The notes under the pieces were generated by a model, which was given only the letters and a program-made list of their open reading frames with translations, ran no database searches and was not told where the DNA came from. From JACQNR01 sp964533045 (GTDB lineage Bacteria; Acidobacteriota; Terriglobia; UBA7540): 28,629 bases of DNA. A program made the translations under genes and the position numbers. The DNA is taken from the NCBI GenBank assembly GCA_964533045.1, contig CAZHKT010000035.1, positions 1-28,629 on the forward strand. The letters are read 5' to 3'. This document shows, piece after piece, positions 16,072 through 23,468 of the stretch; positions within the stretch are counted from its first letter, which is position 1; each line of letters opens with the position of its first letter.

Positions 16072-16698
16072 TCAGGTGGATGCCGCATCTCGCACCGAGA
16101 GAAGCGTAAACACGCAGACCACGCCGCCCCACTGGCCGCCGCGGCCGACAAAGGGGTGAATCGCCACGTCAAAGGTGCGGCCGGGCACCTCCGCCGGCGA
16201 GTATTTGGCGCGACCGATGCGCGCGCTGGGGGGGCCATCGAGGCAACCCTTGATGGCCAGCGCGAGCGGGGAATCGGGGGGAAAGATTTCCGCGTACCGC
16301 CGCCGCGCGTGGGCGTCCAGCCCCAGCATATGGCGAGCCGACTGATTGGCCATACCCATGGTTCCGCCGGCATCAAAGATCACAAAGCCCTGGGCGGCGG
16401 CGCCCACCACGGTTTCGAGGATGTGCCGGCTGACCTCGGCGCGCGTTTCCGCCTCGCGCAATTGAGATTCCAGTTCCTTCTCGCGCGCTTTCAGCCCGGC
16501 CACCACCGCCTGAAGCGACGAGATCATGAAGAGCGATTCGTCCTGCGCGCGCGGGGCGCTGAACGGTGTGCTCATCTCCCGTTTCTCCTTGCGCAACGAT
16601 TTCACCAGAATGATGACGACCAGCACCAGCACGCCGACAATCACCGCGGCCGTGCCCAGCACAAAAAAGACTTGCTGCGTGTTCAGTTGCGGATTCAT
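16072..16698 (-). CDS. Membrane-anchored PAS-domain protein
   Basis: This 208-aa protein has one N-terminal membrane helix (about residues 11-33), a basic cytoplasmic edge (KSLRKEKRE) and a coiled-coil signalling helix (about 58-93, GLKAREKELESQLREAETR). A single PAS fold at about 95-208 includes GFVIFDAGGTMGMANQSARHMLGLDAHARR. There is no kinase, GGDEF or methyl-accepting domain after the PAS, so it ends as a bare sensor module. Its ATG lies one base after the stop of the prepilin peptidase gene (TGACATG), so the two are coupled. It may sense redox state or a small ligand for the pilus/secretion system, but this is inferred only from position. Confidence 0.85.
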   Translation of the reverse strand: MNPQLNTQQVFFVLGTAAVIVGVLVLVVIILVKSLRKEKREMSTPFSAPRAQDESLFMISSLQAVVAGLKAREKELESQLREAETRAEVSRHILETVVGAAAQGFVIFDAGGTMGMANQSARHMLGLDAHARRRYAEIFPPDSPLALAIKGCLDGPPSARIGRAKYSPAEVPGRTFDVAIHPFVGRGGQWGGVVCVFTLLSVRDAAST

Positions 16699-16699
16699 G

Positions 16700-17545
16700 T
16701 CAGCCGCTCAGTCCTGACCAGTGCAGATAGAACTGTATCGCCTGCGGGCCCCAGAACACTGCGATCAGCGCACCGATGCCCAGAAAGCTTCCGAACGGCC
16801 AGGCGTGGCGCCGCAGCCTGGAATGGGACAATTCCAGCGGCAACGCCACCAGCGTCCCCAGCACCGAGCCGCACAGGATGGTGAACAATGTGAGTGGAAC
16901 GCCCAGAAACGTTCCCACCATCAGCATCATCATGACGTCGCCGAAGCCCAGGCCCTCCTTGCCCGTGAGCCGGTAGAACGCCTCGCCCACCGCATACAAT
17001 AAGCCGCCTCCCGCCAGCGCGCCTGCCATCGAGGCGAGCACCGAGATTCCCACGGGGCCCGGGTACGAACCGGCGCGCGCCAGGAGCCAGTCCACGGGAC
17101 GCGGGTCCACCGGCACCACCAGACTCAGCACCAGCCCGAGACTCATCCCCAGAATGGTCACCGGGTGAGGAATGCGGCGCACCGTCAGGTCCGTACAAAT
17201 CACGAGTATCAAAAGCAGACCGAGCGTGGACGCTTTGATGAAGGCCGGAGTCAGATTGAATTTCAGGTAACAAAGCACCAGCACTCCGGCGGTGAGAGCT
17301 TCGACCAGGGGATACATCACCGAGATGTGTGCCTTGCAGTTGCGGCACTTCGCGCCCAGCAGGATAAAGCTGAGCAGGGGAATGTTGTCGCACCAGGCAA
17401 TCAGCTTGCCGCACTGGGGGCAGTGCGAGCGCGGCGTGATGATGGATTCGCCGGCAGGAATACGGAAGATGCAGACGTTCAGAAAGCTTCCGAGCGCCAG
17501 TCCCAAGAGCGCCACCGCCGCGCCGATCACCGTCGTTTCGTTCAT
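16700..17545 (-). CDS. Prepilin peptidase (A24 family, PilD/GspO type)
   Basis: This inner-membrane aspartic protease cleaves the leader of type IV prepilins or type II pseudopilins and usually N-methylates the new terminus. The 281-aa polytopic protein has the N-terminal domain GSFLNVCIFRIP with two zinc-binding CxxC pairs (Cys42/45 and Cys67/70). The catalytic aspartates are Asp119 in CTDLTVRRIPH and Asp203 in GLGFGDVMMM (GxGD). The four cysteines suggest that the methyltransferase part is present. Genes for pilins or assembly proteins are not in this window. It sits between a glycosyltransferase and the PAS protein with gaps of four and one bases. Confidence 0.95.
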   Translation of the reverse strand: MNETTVIGAAVALLGLALGSFLNVCIFRIPAGESIITPRSHCPQCGKLIAWCDNIPLLSFILLGAKCRNCKAHISVMYPLVEALTAGVLVLCYLKFNLTPAFIKASTLGLLLILVICTDLTVRRIPHPVTILGMSLGLVLSLVVPVDPRPVDWLLARAGSYPGPVGISVLASMAGALAGGGLLYAVGEAFYRLTGKEGLGFGDVMMMLMVGTFLGVPLTLFTILCGSVLGTLVALPLELSHSRLRRHAWPFGSFLGIGALIAVFWGPQAIQFYLHWSGLSG

Positions 17546-17549
17546 GCGT

Positions 17550-18632
17550 CTAGATCAATTGCTGATAAAGGCGTTCCGTTCGCGCGACCATTATAGCAGT
17601 GGAAAAGAGGCGAGCCTTCTCGCGCGCCGCGGCGGGCAGGGGAGCGAGCAACGCCGGTTGTTGCGCGGCGCGAAGCGTGATGGCCGCCAGCGACGGCGCG
17701 TCGCCCGCCGTCACCAGCCATCCCGTCTTGCCGTCTTCGACGACCTCCGGCAGACCACCGACGCGGCTGGCGACGACGGGCACGCCGTGTGCCATCGCCA
17801 TCAGCGCCGCCGAACCCAGCCCCTCGGCGCGCGAAGGCATCCAGAAGAGATCGAGCGCGGAAAAGAACGGCCGGATATCGTCCTGCGGTTCGAGAAACTG
17901 AATTTTCTCGCTTGCTTCACCGGCGCGCCTGAGCAGTTCGGCGCGCGCCGCTTCCGGGAAGCTCCCCATTGCCAGAAATCTCAAACGTGTCCACGGCGTC
18001 GCCAGGATGGCCAAGGCGTCCATGGCCACGTCGAGTCCTTTTTCATAGGTCGCCGCGCCCAGGAAACCCACCACGAATTCTTCCGCCGCAATCTTCAATG
18101 GCGCGCGCGCTTTCGCCCGCTCGAGGGCGGAAGGCGGCTCTTCGGGCACCTCGATTCCGTCAGGGATAACCTCGATCCGCTGCGCCGGGATGCCGGATTC
18201 GATCAGCAACCCGCGGACGAATTGCGACACCGCGATGACGGCGTGGCAGGTGCGGCCATAAATCAAACGGTGGTAGATTCGGCGGTCGGGCAGAAACGTG
18301 ACGCGGCGGCTGGCCACACGCCGAACCGGAAGCCCCCACGATGCCAGCCAGCTCAGCGTCTGCGCGCGACCGTCGTGCGCGTGAAGGAGGTGCGTGGCCG
18401 AAGCGAGCAGAAACTGCCGGAGCTGCACGATCCCGTGCCCGTAGAGGAGGTCGTGCTCCGGCAAGGCGAAAACGCGCAGACCGTCGCGGCTCGCTTCACG
18501 CGCCAGATCGCTCCTTTCCGGACAGACGATGGTCTGCGCGTGGCCGCGCCCGGCAAGACCCTTCGCCAGCCGCAGCAATTGCCGCTGACCGCCGCGCAGC
18601 ACCTGGCCCGTGTCAATGTGAATAATCTTCAT
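17550..18632 (-). CDS. Family 4 (GT-B) glycosyltransferase
   Basis: This 360-aa cytoplasmic, membrane-associated sugar transferase probably acts in surface polysaccharide or lipopolysaccharide assembly. The N-terminal acceptor half starts MKIIHIDTGQVLRGGQRQLL, the usual GGxxxxL turn, and LHAHDGRAQTLSWLA follows. The C-terminal donor half has VVGFLGAATYEKGLDVAMDA, LDLFWMPSRAEGLGSAALMA and GVPVVASRVGGLPEVVEDGKTGWLV. The usual E-x7-E donor motif reads EGLGSAALM, so the second Glu is Met. It follows the family 2 enzyme by 58 bases and is four bases from the prepilin peptidase gene. The donor and acceptor cannot be told from sequence. Confidence 0.93.
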   Translation of the reverse strand: MKIIHIDTGQVLRGGQRQLLRLAKGLAGRGHAQTIVCPERSDLAREASRDGLRVFALPEHDLLYGHGIVQLRQFLLASATHLLHAHDGRAQTLSWLASWGLPVRRVASRRVTFLPDRRIYHRLIYGRTCHAVIAVSQFVRGLLIESGIPAQRIEVIPDGIEVPEEPPSALERAKARAPLKIAAEEFVVGFLGAATYEKGLDVAMDALAILATPWTRLRFLAMGSFPEAARAELLRRAGEASEKIQFLEPQDDIRPFFSALDLFWMPSRAEGLGSAALMAMAHGVPVVASRVGGLPEVVEDGKTGWLVTAGDAPSLAAITLRAAQQPALLAPLPAAAREKARLFSTAIMVARTERLYQQLI

Positions 18633-18690
18633 CCGCGCGAATGGAAACCCGAGGTCGGAGACTCAGGATTCGAAAACGAAATTCAAGAAA

Positions 18691-19485
18691 TCACCGGGTC
18701 GGTCCCGTTACGTCCGGTTTCCCGCTTCTGGCTTCTGACTTCGCCTCTTCCAATTCCCTCCACTTGGCGTACTTTCGCGCCACGTAGTGCGCCGCCATCT
18801 TGGAAATCAGGTAGCCCTGGCGGCCGTCAAGAATGCCGAAGCGGAGAAAATAGGTCAGGAAGAAAATCCAGGGCGGTCCCAGCAGTCGTTGCCAGGCATG
18901 GACGCTGCGGCCCTGCGCGACCATTTCGCGCGCGGCGAGGTCGGTGTAGAACTCGATACGGGCGCGATGCTCCTCCAGCGAGTCACAGGTGTAGTGGAGG
19001 ATGTCGCCCGCCAGCGTCTCGACCGGCCCCGCGACCGCCACGGATTCGTGTACGTAATCGCCCTGCCAGCGCCCCCGCCGCCGGTCAAAGAGCCGGATCT
19101 TAAAGTCCGGATACCAACCGGAATGGTTAATCCACCGACCGAGATAAAAAGCGCGGCGCGCGAAACGGTAGGCCGCGGCGCGAGGTTCAGAAAGCTTCCA
19201 GCTTGCGATGGAGGCCTGAGCCGCCGCGTCCAGCTCCTCGTCCGCATCAAGGCTCAGGATCCAGTCGTGCCGTGCCTGCTCGACAGCAAACTGTTTTTGC
19301 GCCGCGAACCCCGTCCAGGCGCGCTCGATCACCCGCGCCCCCCCCTGGCGCGCCATCTCCTGCGTGCCGTCGGTCGAGCCCGAGTCCACCACCACAATCT
19401 CGTCGGCGCACGCGAGCGAACGAAGGGCGCGCCCAATGTGGGCGGCCTCGTTGCGAGTGATCAGGGTCGCACTGATGGAAGGCAT
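18691..19485 (-). CDS. Family 2 glycosyltransferase (WaaE/KdtX-like)
   Basis: This 264-aa GT-A inverting transferase resembles the WaaE group that adds glucose or heptose to lipopolysaccharide core. It has ISATLITRNEAAHIGRAL at the N-terminus, VVVDSGSTDGTQEMA (nucleotide-sugar site), the metal site LSLDADEEL, and the subgroup stretch YLGRWINHSGWYPDFKIRLFDR, then VHESV. The C-terminal hydrophobic segment (PPWIFFLTYFLRFGI) suggests membrane association. It begins 22 bases after the thioesterase stop and precedes the family 4 transferase, in keeping with shared work on an envelope glycolipid. The exact sugar is unknown. Confidence 0.92.
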   Translation of the reverse strand: MPSISATLITRNEAAHIGRALRSLACADEIVVVDSGSTDGTQEMARQGGARVIERAWTGFAAQKQFAVEQARHDWILSLDADEELDAAAQASIASWKLSEPRAAAYRFARRAFYLGRWINHSGWYPDFKIRLFDRRRGRWQGDYVHESVAVAGPVETLAGDILHYTCDSLEEHRARIEFYTDLAAREMVAQGRSVHAWQRLLGPPWIFFLTYFLRFGILDGRQGYLISKMAAHYVARKYAKWRELEEAKSEARSGKPDVTGPTR

Positions 19486-19507
19486 AGCGACGAACTGGCG
19501 TGCCCGA

Positions 19508-19966
19508 TCAGAGGTTCGGGTCTGCCGGCGGCATTCCCTCGGCCAGAAGCTTGCGGTACTTTTCCGGCAGGGCGCGCGGGCGGCCGCTCAGATCCGTGAT
19601 CACATGCACCGTCTCGCCTTCGGCCAGCAGTTCGCTGTCGGCGGCCCGCCGGACTTCGTATCGAAAGGTGATCACCCGCCGGCGCATGGACACCAGACGG
19701 GTCAAGATTTCAATCTCATCGTCGTAGCGCGCGGGCGCGTGATAACGGCACCGCACCTCGGCCACAATGATGCAGAGTCCATCCTCCCGTTCCATGTCGC
19801 GGTAGGCAAAGCCGCGCTGGCGGCAGAATTCGGTCCGTCCCACCTCAAACCAGATCAGATAATGGCTGTGATAAACCACGCCCATCTGGTCCGTTTCTGC
19901 GTACCGGACGCGGATGGAGCAGCGCGCCTGCGGCGCCGGAGGATGGGAATGTGCTTCCAAGGCCAT
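19508..19966 (-). CDS. YbgC-type acyl-CoA thioesterase (hot-dog fold)
   Basis: This small cytoplasmic thioesterase hydrolyses acyl-CoA. The chosen ATG gives 152 aa. An in-frame GTG at 20008 overlaps the upstream stop (TAGTG) and would add 14 residues, but the ATG has AGGAG about a dozen bases upstream. The hot-dog signature RVRYAETDQMGVVYHSHYL holds the catalytic Asp26, followed by WFEVGRTEFCR. The C-terminal half (VSMRRRVITFRYEVRR, EGETVHVITD) completes the fold. Most YbgC relatives sit beside tol-pal, but this one is coupled to the acyl-CoA mutase cassette, which points to short or branched acyl-CoA as substrate. Confidence 0.9.
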   Translation of the reverse strand: MALEAHSHPPAPQARCSIRVRYAETDQMGVVYHSHYLIWFEVGRTEFCRQRGFAYRDMEREDGLCIIVAEVRCRYHAPARYDDEIEILTRLVSMRRRVITFRYEVRRAADSELLAEGETVHVITDLSGRPRALPEKYRKLLAEGMPPADPNL

Positions 19967-20007
19967 TCGTCGGTGATCTCCTGCCAGACAGTGTAACGCA
20001 ACTCGCA

Positions 20008-20439
20008 CTAAATGAGACGGACGCCGTCGTCGTCAATGGGGTTTTGCAGGACCCGGCGCAGCGTGGTCAAGAAGCTTTGAATGACCAGCTCCAACGGCCG
20101 GCGCGCCGCGGCGTCGCAATGGTAACTGAAACCCGCAAACGAAGTGCCGCCGTGTCGCACCTGGGCCAGGAAATCTTCGCCTCGTTCCCAATGGATGTTC
20201 ACCGGCGCGCGACCCGTCTGGCCACGGAAAAACTCGAAGCGACCTCCCGCCATGACCGCGGTCCATTCCAAATCCCAGTCCTCCACCCTCCAGCGCGTTG
20301 CGAGCTCTGTGCCGCGCAGTTTCTGGCGCAGCGCGCGATCGCGTCCCATCAAAACAAAGGCCCGCTGGATCACACGCCGCGCGCCGCGCTTCGAAAGGGA
20401 AGCGGGCGCGCTTTCGACGGATTCAAAGTCGTCCTTCAC
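20008..20439 (-). CDS. SCP2-like sterol/lipid-carrier domain protein
   Basis: This 143-aa soluble protein has a GTG start overlapping the previous stop (GTGA). The middle and end resemble an SCP2-like lipid-binding fold: LEWTAVMAGGRFEFFRGQT, then PVNIHWERGEDFLAQVRHGG (the 'adv.i..s.edf..l..G' pattern), then a C-terminal helix ELVIQSFLTTLRRVLQN. The N-terminal third is basic and helical (SKRGARRVIQRAFVLMGRDR). SCP2-like domains bind acyl-CoA or lipids in a hydrophobic tunnel. Placement between a hydratase-fold protein and a thioesterase agrees with such a role. The family call is from pattern only and could be wrong; otherwise it is a hypothetical protein of the cassette. Confidence 0.65.
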   Translation of the reverse strand: MKDDFESVESAPASLSKRGARRVIQRAFVLMGRDRALRQKLRGTELATRWRVEDWDLEWTAVMAGGRFEFFRGQTGRAPVNIHWERGEDFLAQVRHGGTSFAGFSYHCDAAARRPLELVIQSFLTTLRRVLQNPIDDDGVRLI

Positions 20440-21116
20440 GGTTCACCGGGCGTCGTGGCCAGCCGCCGGCAAAACTGAACGGCGGCGATCTCCAGGTCCT
20501 GGGAGGCGACAAGCTCATCCACCAGGCCCATCGTCAGCGCTTGCGTCGCAGGAATACGTTCGCCGGTCAGCAGCATTTGAAGGGCAGGGCTTTTTCCAAT
20601 GAGTCGTGGCAGGCGCTGCGTGCCACCCCAGCCCGTCACCAATCCCAAGGAGCCACCGGGATGGCCGAAGGATGCGTCGAAGGTGGCCACGCGCGCGTGA
20701 CAGGCCAGCGCGAGATCCAATCCTCCACCCAGGCAATAGCCTCGGATCCCGGCAATGACCGGCTGAGAAGCTTGAGCAATCTGACAGCACAATTTCTGGC
20801 CCAGCCGGGAAAAATCTCTCGCGACGTGCCCCTTTATTTCAGTCACTTCGCCAAGGTCTGCGCCAATCGCAAATGATTCGCGGTTCGACAGAATGACGAT
20901 GCCATGAAAGGAACTCTCGCAGACAAGGGTAGTGAGCAGAGCGGTCAGGGACTCCATGGTCGCCCGAGTTAGCCGCGGGAGGTCGGCTGCCTCGTCAAAC
21001 TGAACCACGGCGATCGAGTTGACGGATCGAAGCTGCATGCAATATTGGTGCGCGTCGCGAAAATTTTGCTCCCACGACTTGGCGGAACGAACCGGCGGCG
21101 AGGGGCCTGCGTTCAC
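20436..21116 (-). CDS. Enoyl-CoA hydratase/isomerase-family protein with altered catalytic residues
   Basis: This 226-aa protein has a crotonase fold. Recognisable parts are SNRESFAIGADLGEV (oxyanion-hole strand, about 78-91), GIRGYCLGGGLDLALACHAR (123-142) and FGHPGGSLGLVTGWGGTQRL (150-169). Compared with rat enoyl-CoA hydratase, Glu144 is replaced by Asp134 and Glu164 by Gly154, so ordinary hydration is unlikely. It may act as an isomerase, hydrolase or C-C bond enzyme, or as a non-catalytic acyl-CoA binder. It is about 30 aa shorter than usual at the C-terminus. The GTG start overlaps the mutase small-subunit stop (GTGA); a start at the internal ATG (21038) is possible. Confidence 0.9.
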   Translation of the reverse strand: MNAGPSPPVRSAKSWEQNFRDAHQYCMQLRSVNSIAVVQFDEAADLPRLTRATMESLTALLTTLVCESSFHGIVILSNRESFAIGADLGEVTEIKGHVARDFSRLGQKLCCQIAQASQPVIAGIRGYCLGGGLDLALACHARVATFDASFGHPGGSLGLVTGWGGTQRLPRLIGKSPALQMLLTGERIPATQALTMGLVDELVASQDLEIAAVQFCRRLATTPGEP

Positions 21117-21514
21117 GGGCGGCGCGCATGGGCACGGATGAAATCAATGATCTCCTGCGTGGATGCGCCGGGCTGGAATATGGCGCTTACCCCGGCCTGC
21201 TTCAGAGCGGGGAGATCTTCATCAGGGATGATGCCGCCCACCAGCAAGAGAACATCGTCCAGTCCCTGCTGCCGCATCAACTCGGCGATGCGGGGAACGA
21301 TGGTCTTGTGCGCCCCGGAAAGGATCGAGATGCCAATGGCATCGACGTCTTCCTGCAGGGCGGCGCTGACGATCATTTCCGGCGTCTGGCGCAGGCCGGT
21401 GTAGATCACCTCCATGCCGGCGTCGCGAAGGGCGCGGGCCACCACCTTGGCGCCCCGGTCATGGCCGTCCAGACCGGGCTTGGCCACCAGAACACGAATT
21501 CTTCGTTCTGCCAT
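21113..21514 (-). CDS. icmB: Acyl-CoA mutase small (cobalamin-binding) subunit, isobutyryl-CoA mutase type
   Basis: This 133-aa Rossmann-like B12-binding subunit carries adenosylcobalamin base-off. The motif LDGHDRG holds His18, the lower axial ligand (DxHxxG). The paired cobalamin motifs GISILSGAH and LLVGGIIPDEDL are intact. Its length is that of IcmB rather than of the fused methylmalonyl-CoA mutase. The start is the ATG that shares a base with the large-subunit stop (TGATG); a GTG three bases earlier is equally placed. It is tightly coupled with the large subunit at 21514-23181 and with the hydratase-fold gene. Confidence 0.92.
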   Translation of the reverse strand: MAERRIRVLVAKPGLDGHDRGAKVVARALRDAGMEVIYTGLRQTPEMIVSAALQEDVDAIGISILSGAHKTIVPRIAELMRQQGLDDVLLLVGGIIPDEDLPALKQAGVSAIFQPGASTQEIIDFIRAHARRP

Positions 21515-23181
21515 CACCGAAAGGGGGGTTCCTCGTACGTTCCGAACACGCGGCGCAGGACGTCACACATTTCGCCCACCGTCGCATAGGCGCGCACGCA
21601 TTCCAGGATATAAGGCATCAAGTTGGCCGTGGTCGTGGCTGCGCTCCCCAGAGCCTGGAGCGCGGAATCCACGCGTCTCCCATCCCGCCGGGCGCGAAGC
21701 GCGGCGAGGCGCTCCCGCTGATGCCGGGCCACGCTTTCATCGATCTGCAGGATCTCAATGGGACGTTTCGCCTCGCTCCCGTACTGGTTCACGCCGACGA
21801 TAATCTTTTCGCCTTTTTCGACCTGCTGTTGATAGGCGTAGGCGGCATCATGAATTTCCTTCTGGGGATAACTCTTCTCGATGGCGGCGACCATGCCGCC
21901 CATGGCATCGATCCGGTCGAAGTATTCGTAGCACGCGCGTTCGGTTTCAAGGGTCAGTTGTTCCAGGAAGTAGGAGCCGGCGAGCGGGTCCACCGTGCTG
22001 GCCACGCCGCTCTCGTGGGCCAGCACCTGCTGCGTGCGTAAAGCCAGGGTGACCGCCTCCTCGGTGGGCAGGGCCCAGGCTTCGTCCAGCGAATTGGTGT
22101 GCAAGGATTGAGTGCCACCCAGTACGGCTGCCAGCGCCTGGAGGGTGGTTCGCACCACATTGTTGTAGGGCTGCTGTGCGGTGAGCGAGCAGCCTGCGGT
22201 TTGCGTATGAAAACGGCACATCCAGGAACGCGGATTCGTGGCGCCAAAGCGCTCGCGCATCACGCGCGCCCACACTTTGCGCGCGGCGCGATACTTGGCA
22301 ATTTCCTCGAACAGATCATTATGGGCGTTGAAAAAGAAGCTGAGGCGCGGCGCGAACTCGTCCACCTTCATGCCGGCTCGAACCACCCATTCCACGTACT
22401 CGATGCCGTCCCGCAGCGTAAAGGCCACTTCCTGCACGGCGGTGGAGCCGGCTTCCCGGATATGGTAGCCGCTGATGGAAATGGGATTCCAGCGCGGCAC
22501 CTCCCGGGCACCGAAGGTAATGGTATCCACCACCAGGCGCATGGAGGGCGCGGGCGGAAAAATATATTCCTTCTGAGCAATATATTCTTTGAGAATATCG
22601 TTCTGCGTCGTGCCGGAAATCTGATGCCAGCCCGCGCCGGTCTTTTCCGCCACCACCAGATACATGGCCCAGATCATCGCGGCGGGCGAATTAATGGTCA
22701 TGGAGGTGGTCACGCGGTCGAGGGGAAGTCCCGCGAGAAGCGTTTCCATGTCGGCGAGGGAAGAGACGGCAACACCACATTTGCCCACTTCGCCTTCCGC
22801 CAGAGGATGGTCGCTGTCGTAACCCATCAGGGTGGGCAGGTCAAAAGCGATGGAGAGCCCGGTCTGCCCCTGCTGGAGCAGGTAGTGCAGGCGGCGATTG
22901 GTGTCCTCGGGCGATCCAAAGCCGGAGAACTGGCGCATGGTCCAGACTTTGCCGCGGTACATGGTGCGGTGGATGGCCCGGGTGAAGGGATATTCGCCCG
23001 GGTCGCCCAGGTCTCGGGCGTAATCGAATCCGGCCAGATCCTCCGGGGTGTAGACCCGCTTCACCGGCACGCCCGAGAGCGTCGTGAACACAGCCTGCCG
23101 CTCGGCGGGAGGGCGACGGTCCCCCGCATCCCTGGCAGTTTCCAGCGTTGCCGAATCGCGCGATTGGTCTTTCCACCCCAT
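21514..23181 (-). CDS. icmA: Acyl-CoA mutase large subunit (methylmalonyl-CoA mutase family; isobutyryl-CoA mutase signature)
   Basis: This is the substrate-binding TIM-barrel half of an adenosylcobalamin mutase that moves a carbonyl-CoA group through radicals. The 555-aa protein shows TMRQFSGFGSPEDTN, IAFDLPTLMGYDSD, GTTQNDILKEYIAQKEYIF, ISGYHIREAG, HTQTAGCSLTAQQPYNNVVR and QSLHTNSLDEA. Methylmalonyl-CoA mutase has Tyr89 and Arg207 to bind the carboxylate; here the aligned residues are Phe85 and Gln203, as in Streptomyces IcmA (Phe80/Gln198). His240 (mutase His244) is kept. The reaction is therefore more likely isobutyryl-CoA to n-butyryl-CoA. The start is chosen by family length; in-frame ATG 23250 and TTG 23319 are alternatives. 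No MeaB-type GTPase chaperone gene is in the window. Confidence 0.9.
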   Translation of the reverse strand: MGWKDQSRDSATLETARDAGDRRPPAERQAVFTTLSGVPVKRVYTPEDLAGFDYARDLGDPGEYPFTRAIHRTMYRGKVWTMRQFSGFGSPEDTNRRLHYLLQQGQTGLSIAFDLPTLMGYDSDHPLAEGEVGKCGVAVSSLADMETLLAGLPLDRVTTSMTINSPAAMIWAMYLVVAEKTGAGWHQISGTTQNDILKEYIAQKEYIFPPAPSMRLVVDTITFGAREVPRWNPISISGYHIREAGSTAVQEVAFTLRDGIEYVEWVVRAGMKVDEFAPRLSFFFNAHNDLFEEIAKYRAARKVWARVMRERFGATNPRSWMCRFHTQTAGCSLTAQQPYNNVVRTTLQALAAVLGGTQSLHTNSLDEAWALPTEEAVTLALRTQQVLAHESGVASTVDPLAGSYFLEQLTLETERACYEYFDRIDAMGGMVAAIEKSYPQKEIHDAAYAYQQQVEKGEKIIVGVNQYGSEAKRPIEILQIDESVARHQRERLAALRARRDGRRVDSALQALGSAATTTANLMPYILECVRAYATVGEMCDVLRRVFGTYEEPPFR

Positions 23182-23288
23182 GCTTTTTTCAATGCCCGGG
23201 AAAGATGGTAGATGAACGCTTCGGGCGAAGTCAAATTGGCCGACGCTCATTGCCACAACCCGCGGCCGCGTATCCAGCTTGACCTGCG

Positions 23289-23468
23289 CTAGCGTGGTGC
23301 GTCTAACGGTTCTTGACAATGGTGGATGTCCTTCGTGGTCTCCTCCGTGGTTTCGGCCGAGCGGGACGTAGCGTCGCCCTTCAGGGCGACACGCACTGGT
23401 GGCGGCCTGAAGGCCGCCGCTACGCGGCGCCCCGCGATTGAATAGTTATCGGCGACGCACCACACTAG
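23289..23468. repeat. 180-bp segment bounded by 15-bp inverted repeats (MITE-like)
   Basis: The ends are CTAGCGTGGTGCGTC (23289-23303) and GACGCACCACACTAG (23454-23468), which are reverse complements at 14 of 15 positions. The right end includes the stop codon of the malic enzyme gene. Inside are two perfect hairpins (23373-23390 and 23401-23418) bracketed by CGTAGCG/CGCTACG. No ORF of note lies inside. It separates malic enzyme from the mutase cassette and may act as a terminator for the former. Confidence 0.55.
23367..23424. repeat. Double-hairpin palindromic repeat
   Basis: CGTAGCG (23367-23373) and CGCTACG (23418-23424) enclose two perfect 8-bp hairpins: GTCGCCCT-TC-AGGGCGAC (23373-23390) and GGCGGCCT-GA-AGGCCGCC (23401-23418). 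The design resembles dispersed extragenic palindromes that I associate with acidobacteria. In the minus-strand transcript it falls just after the malic enzyme stop codon and could stabilise or end the mRNA. No T-run follows. Confidence 0.7.

Noticed and set aside
17292..19103. A 603-codon open frame on the plus strand
   Set aside because: It runs antisense across three genes with clear family motifs (prepilin peptidase and two glycosyltransferases) and is itself low-complexity and Arg-rich.
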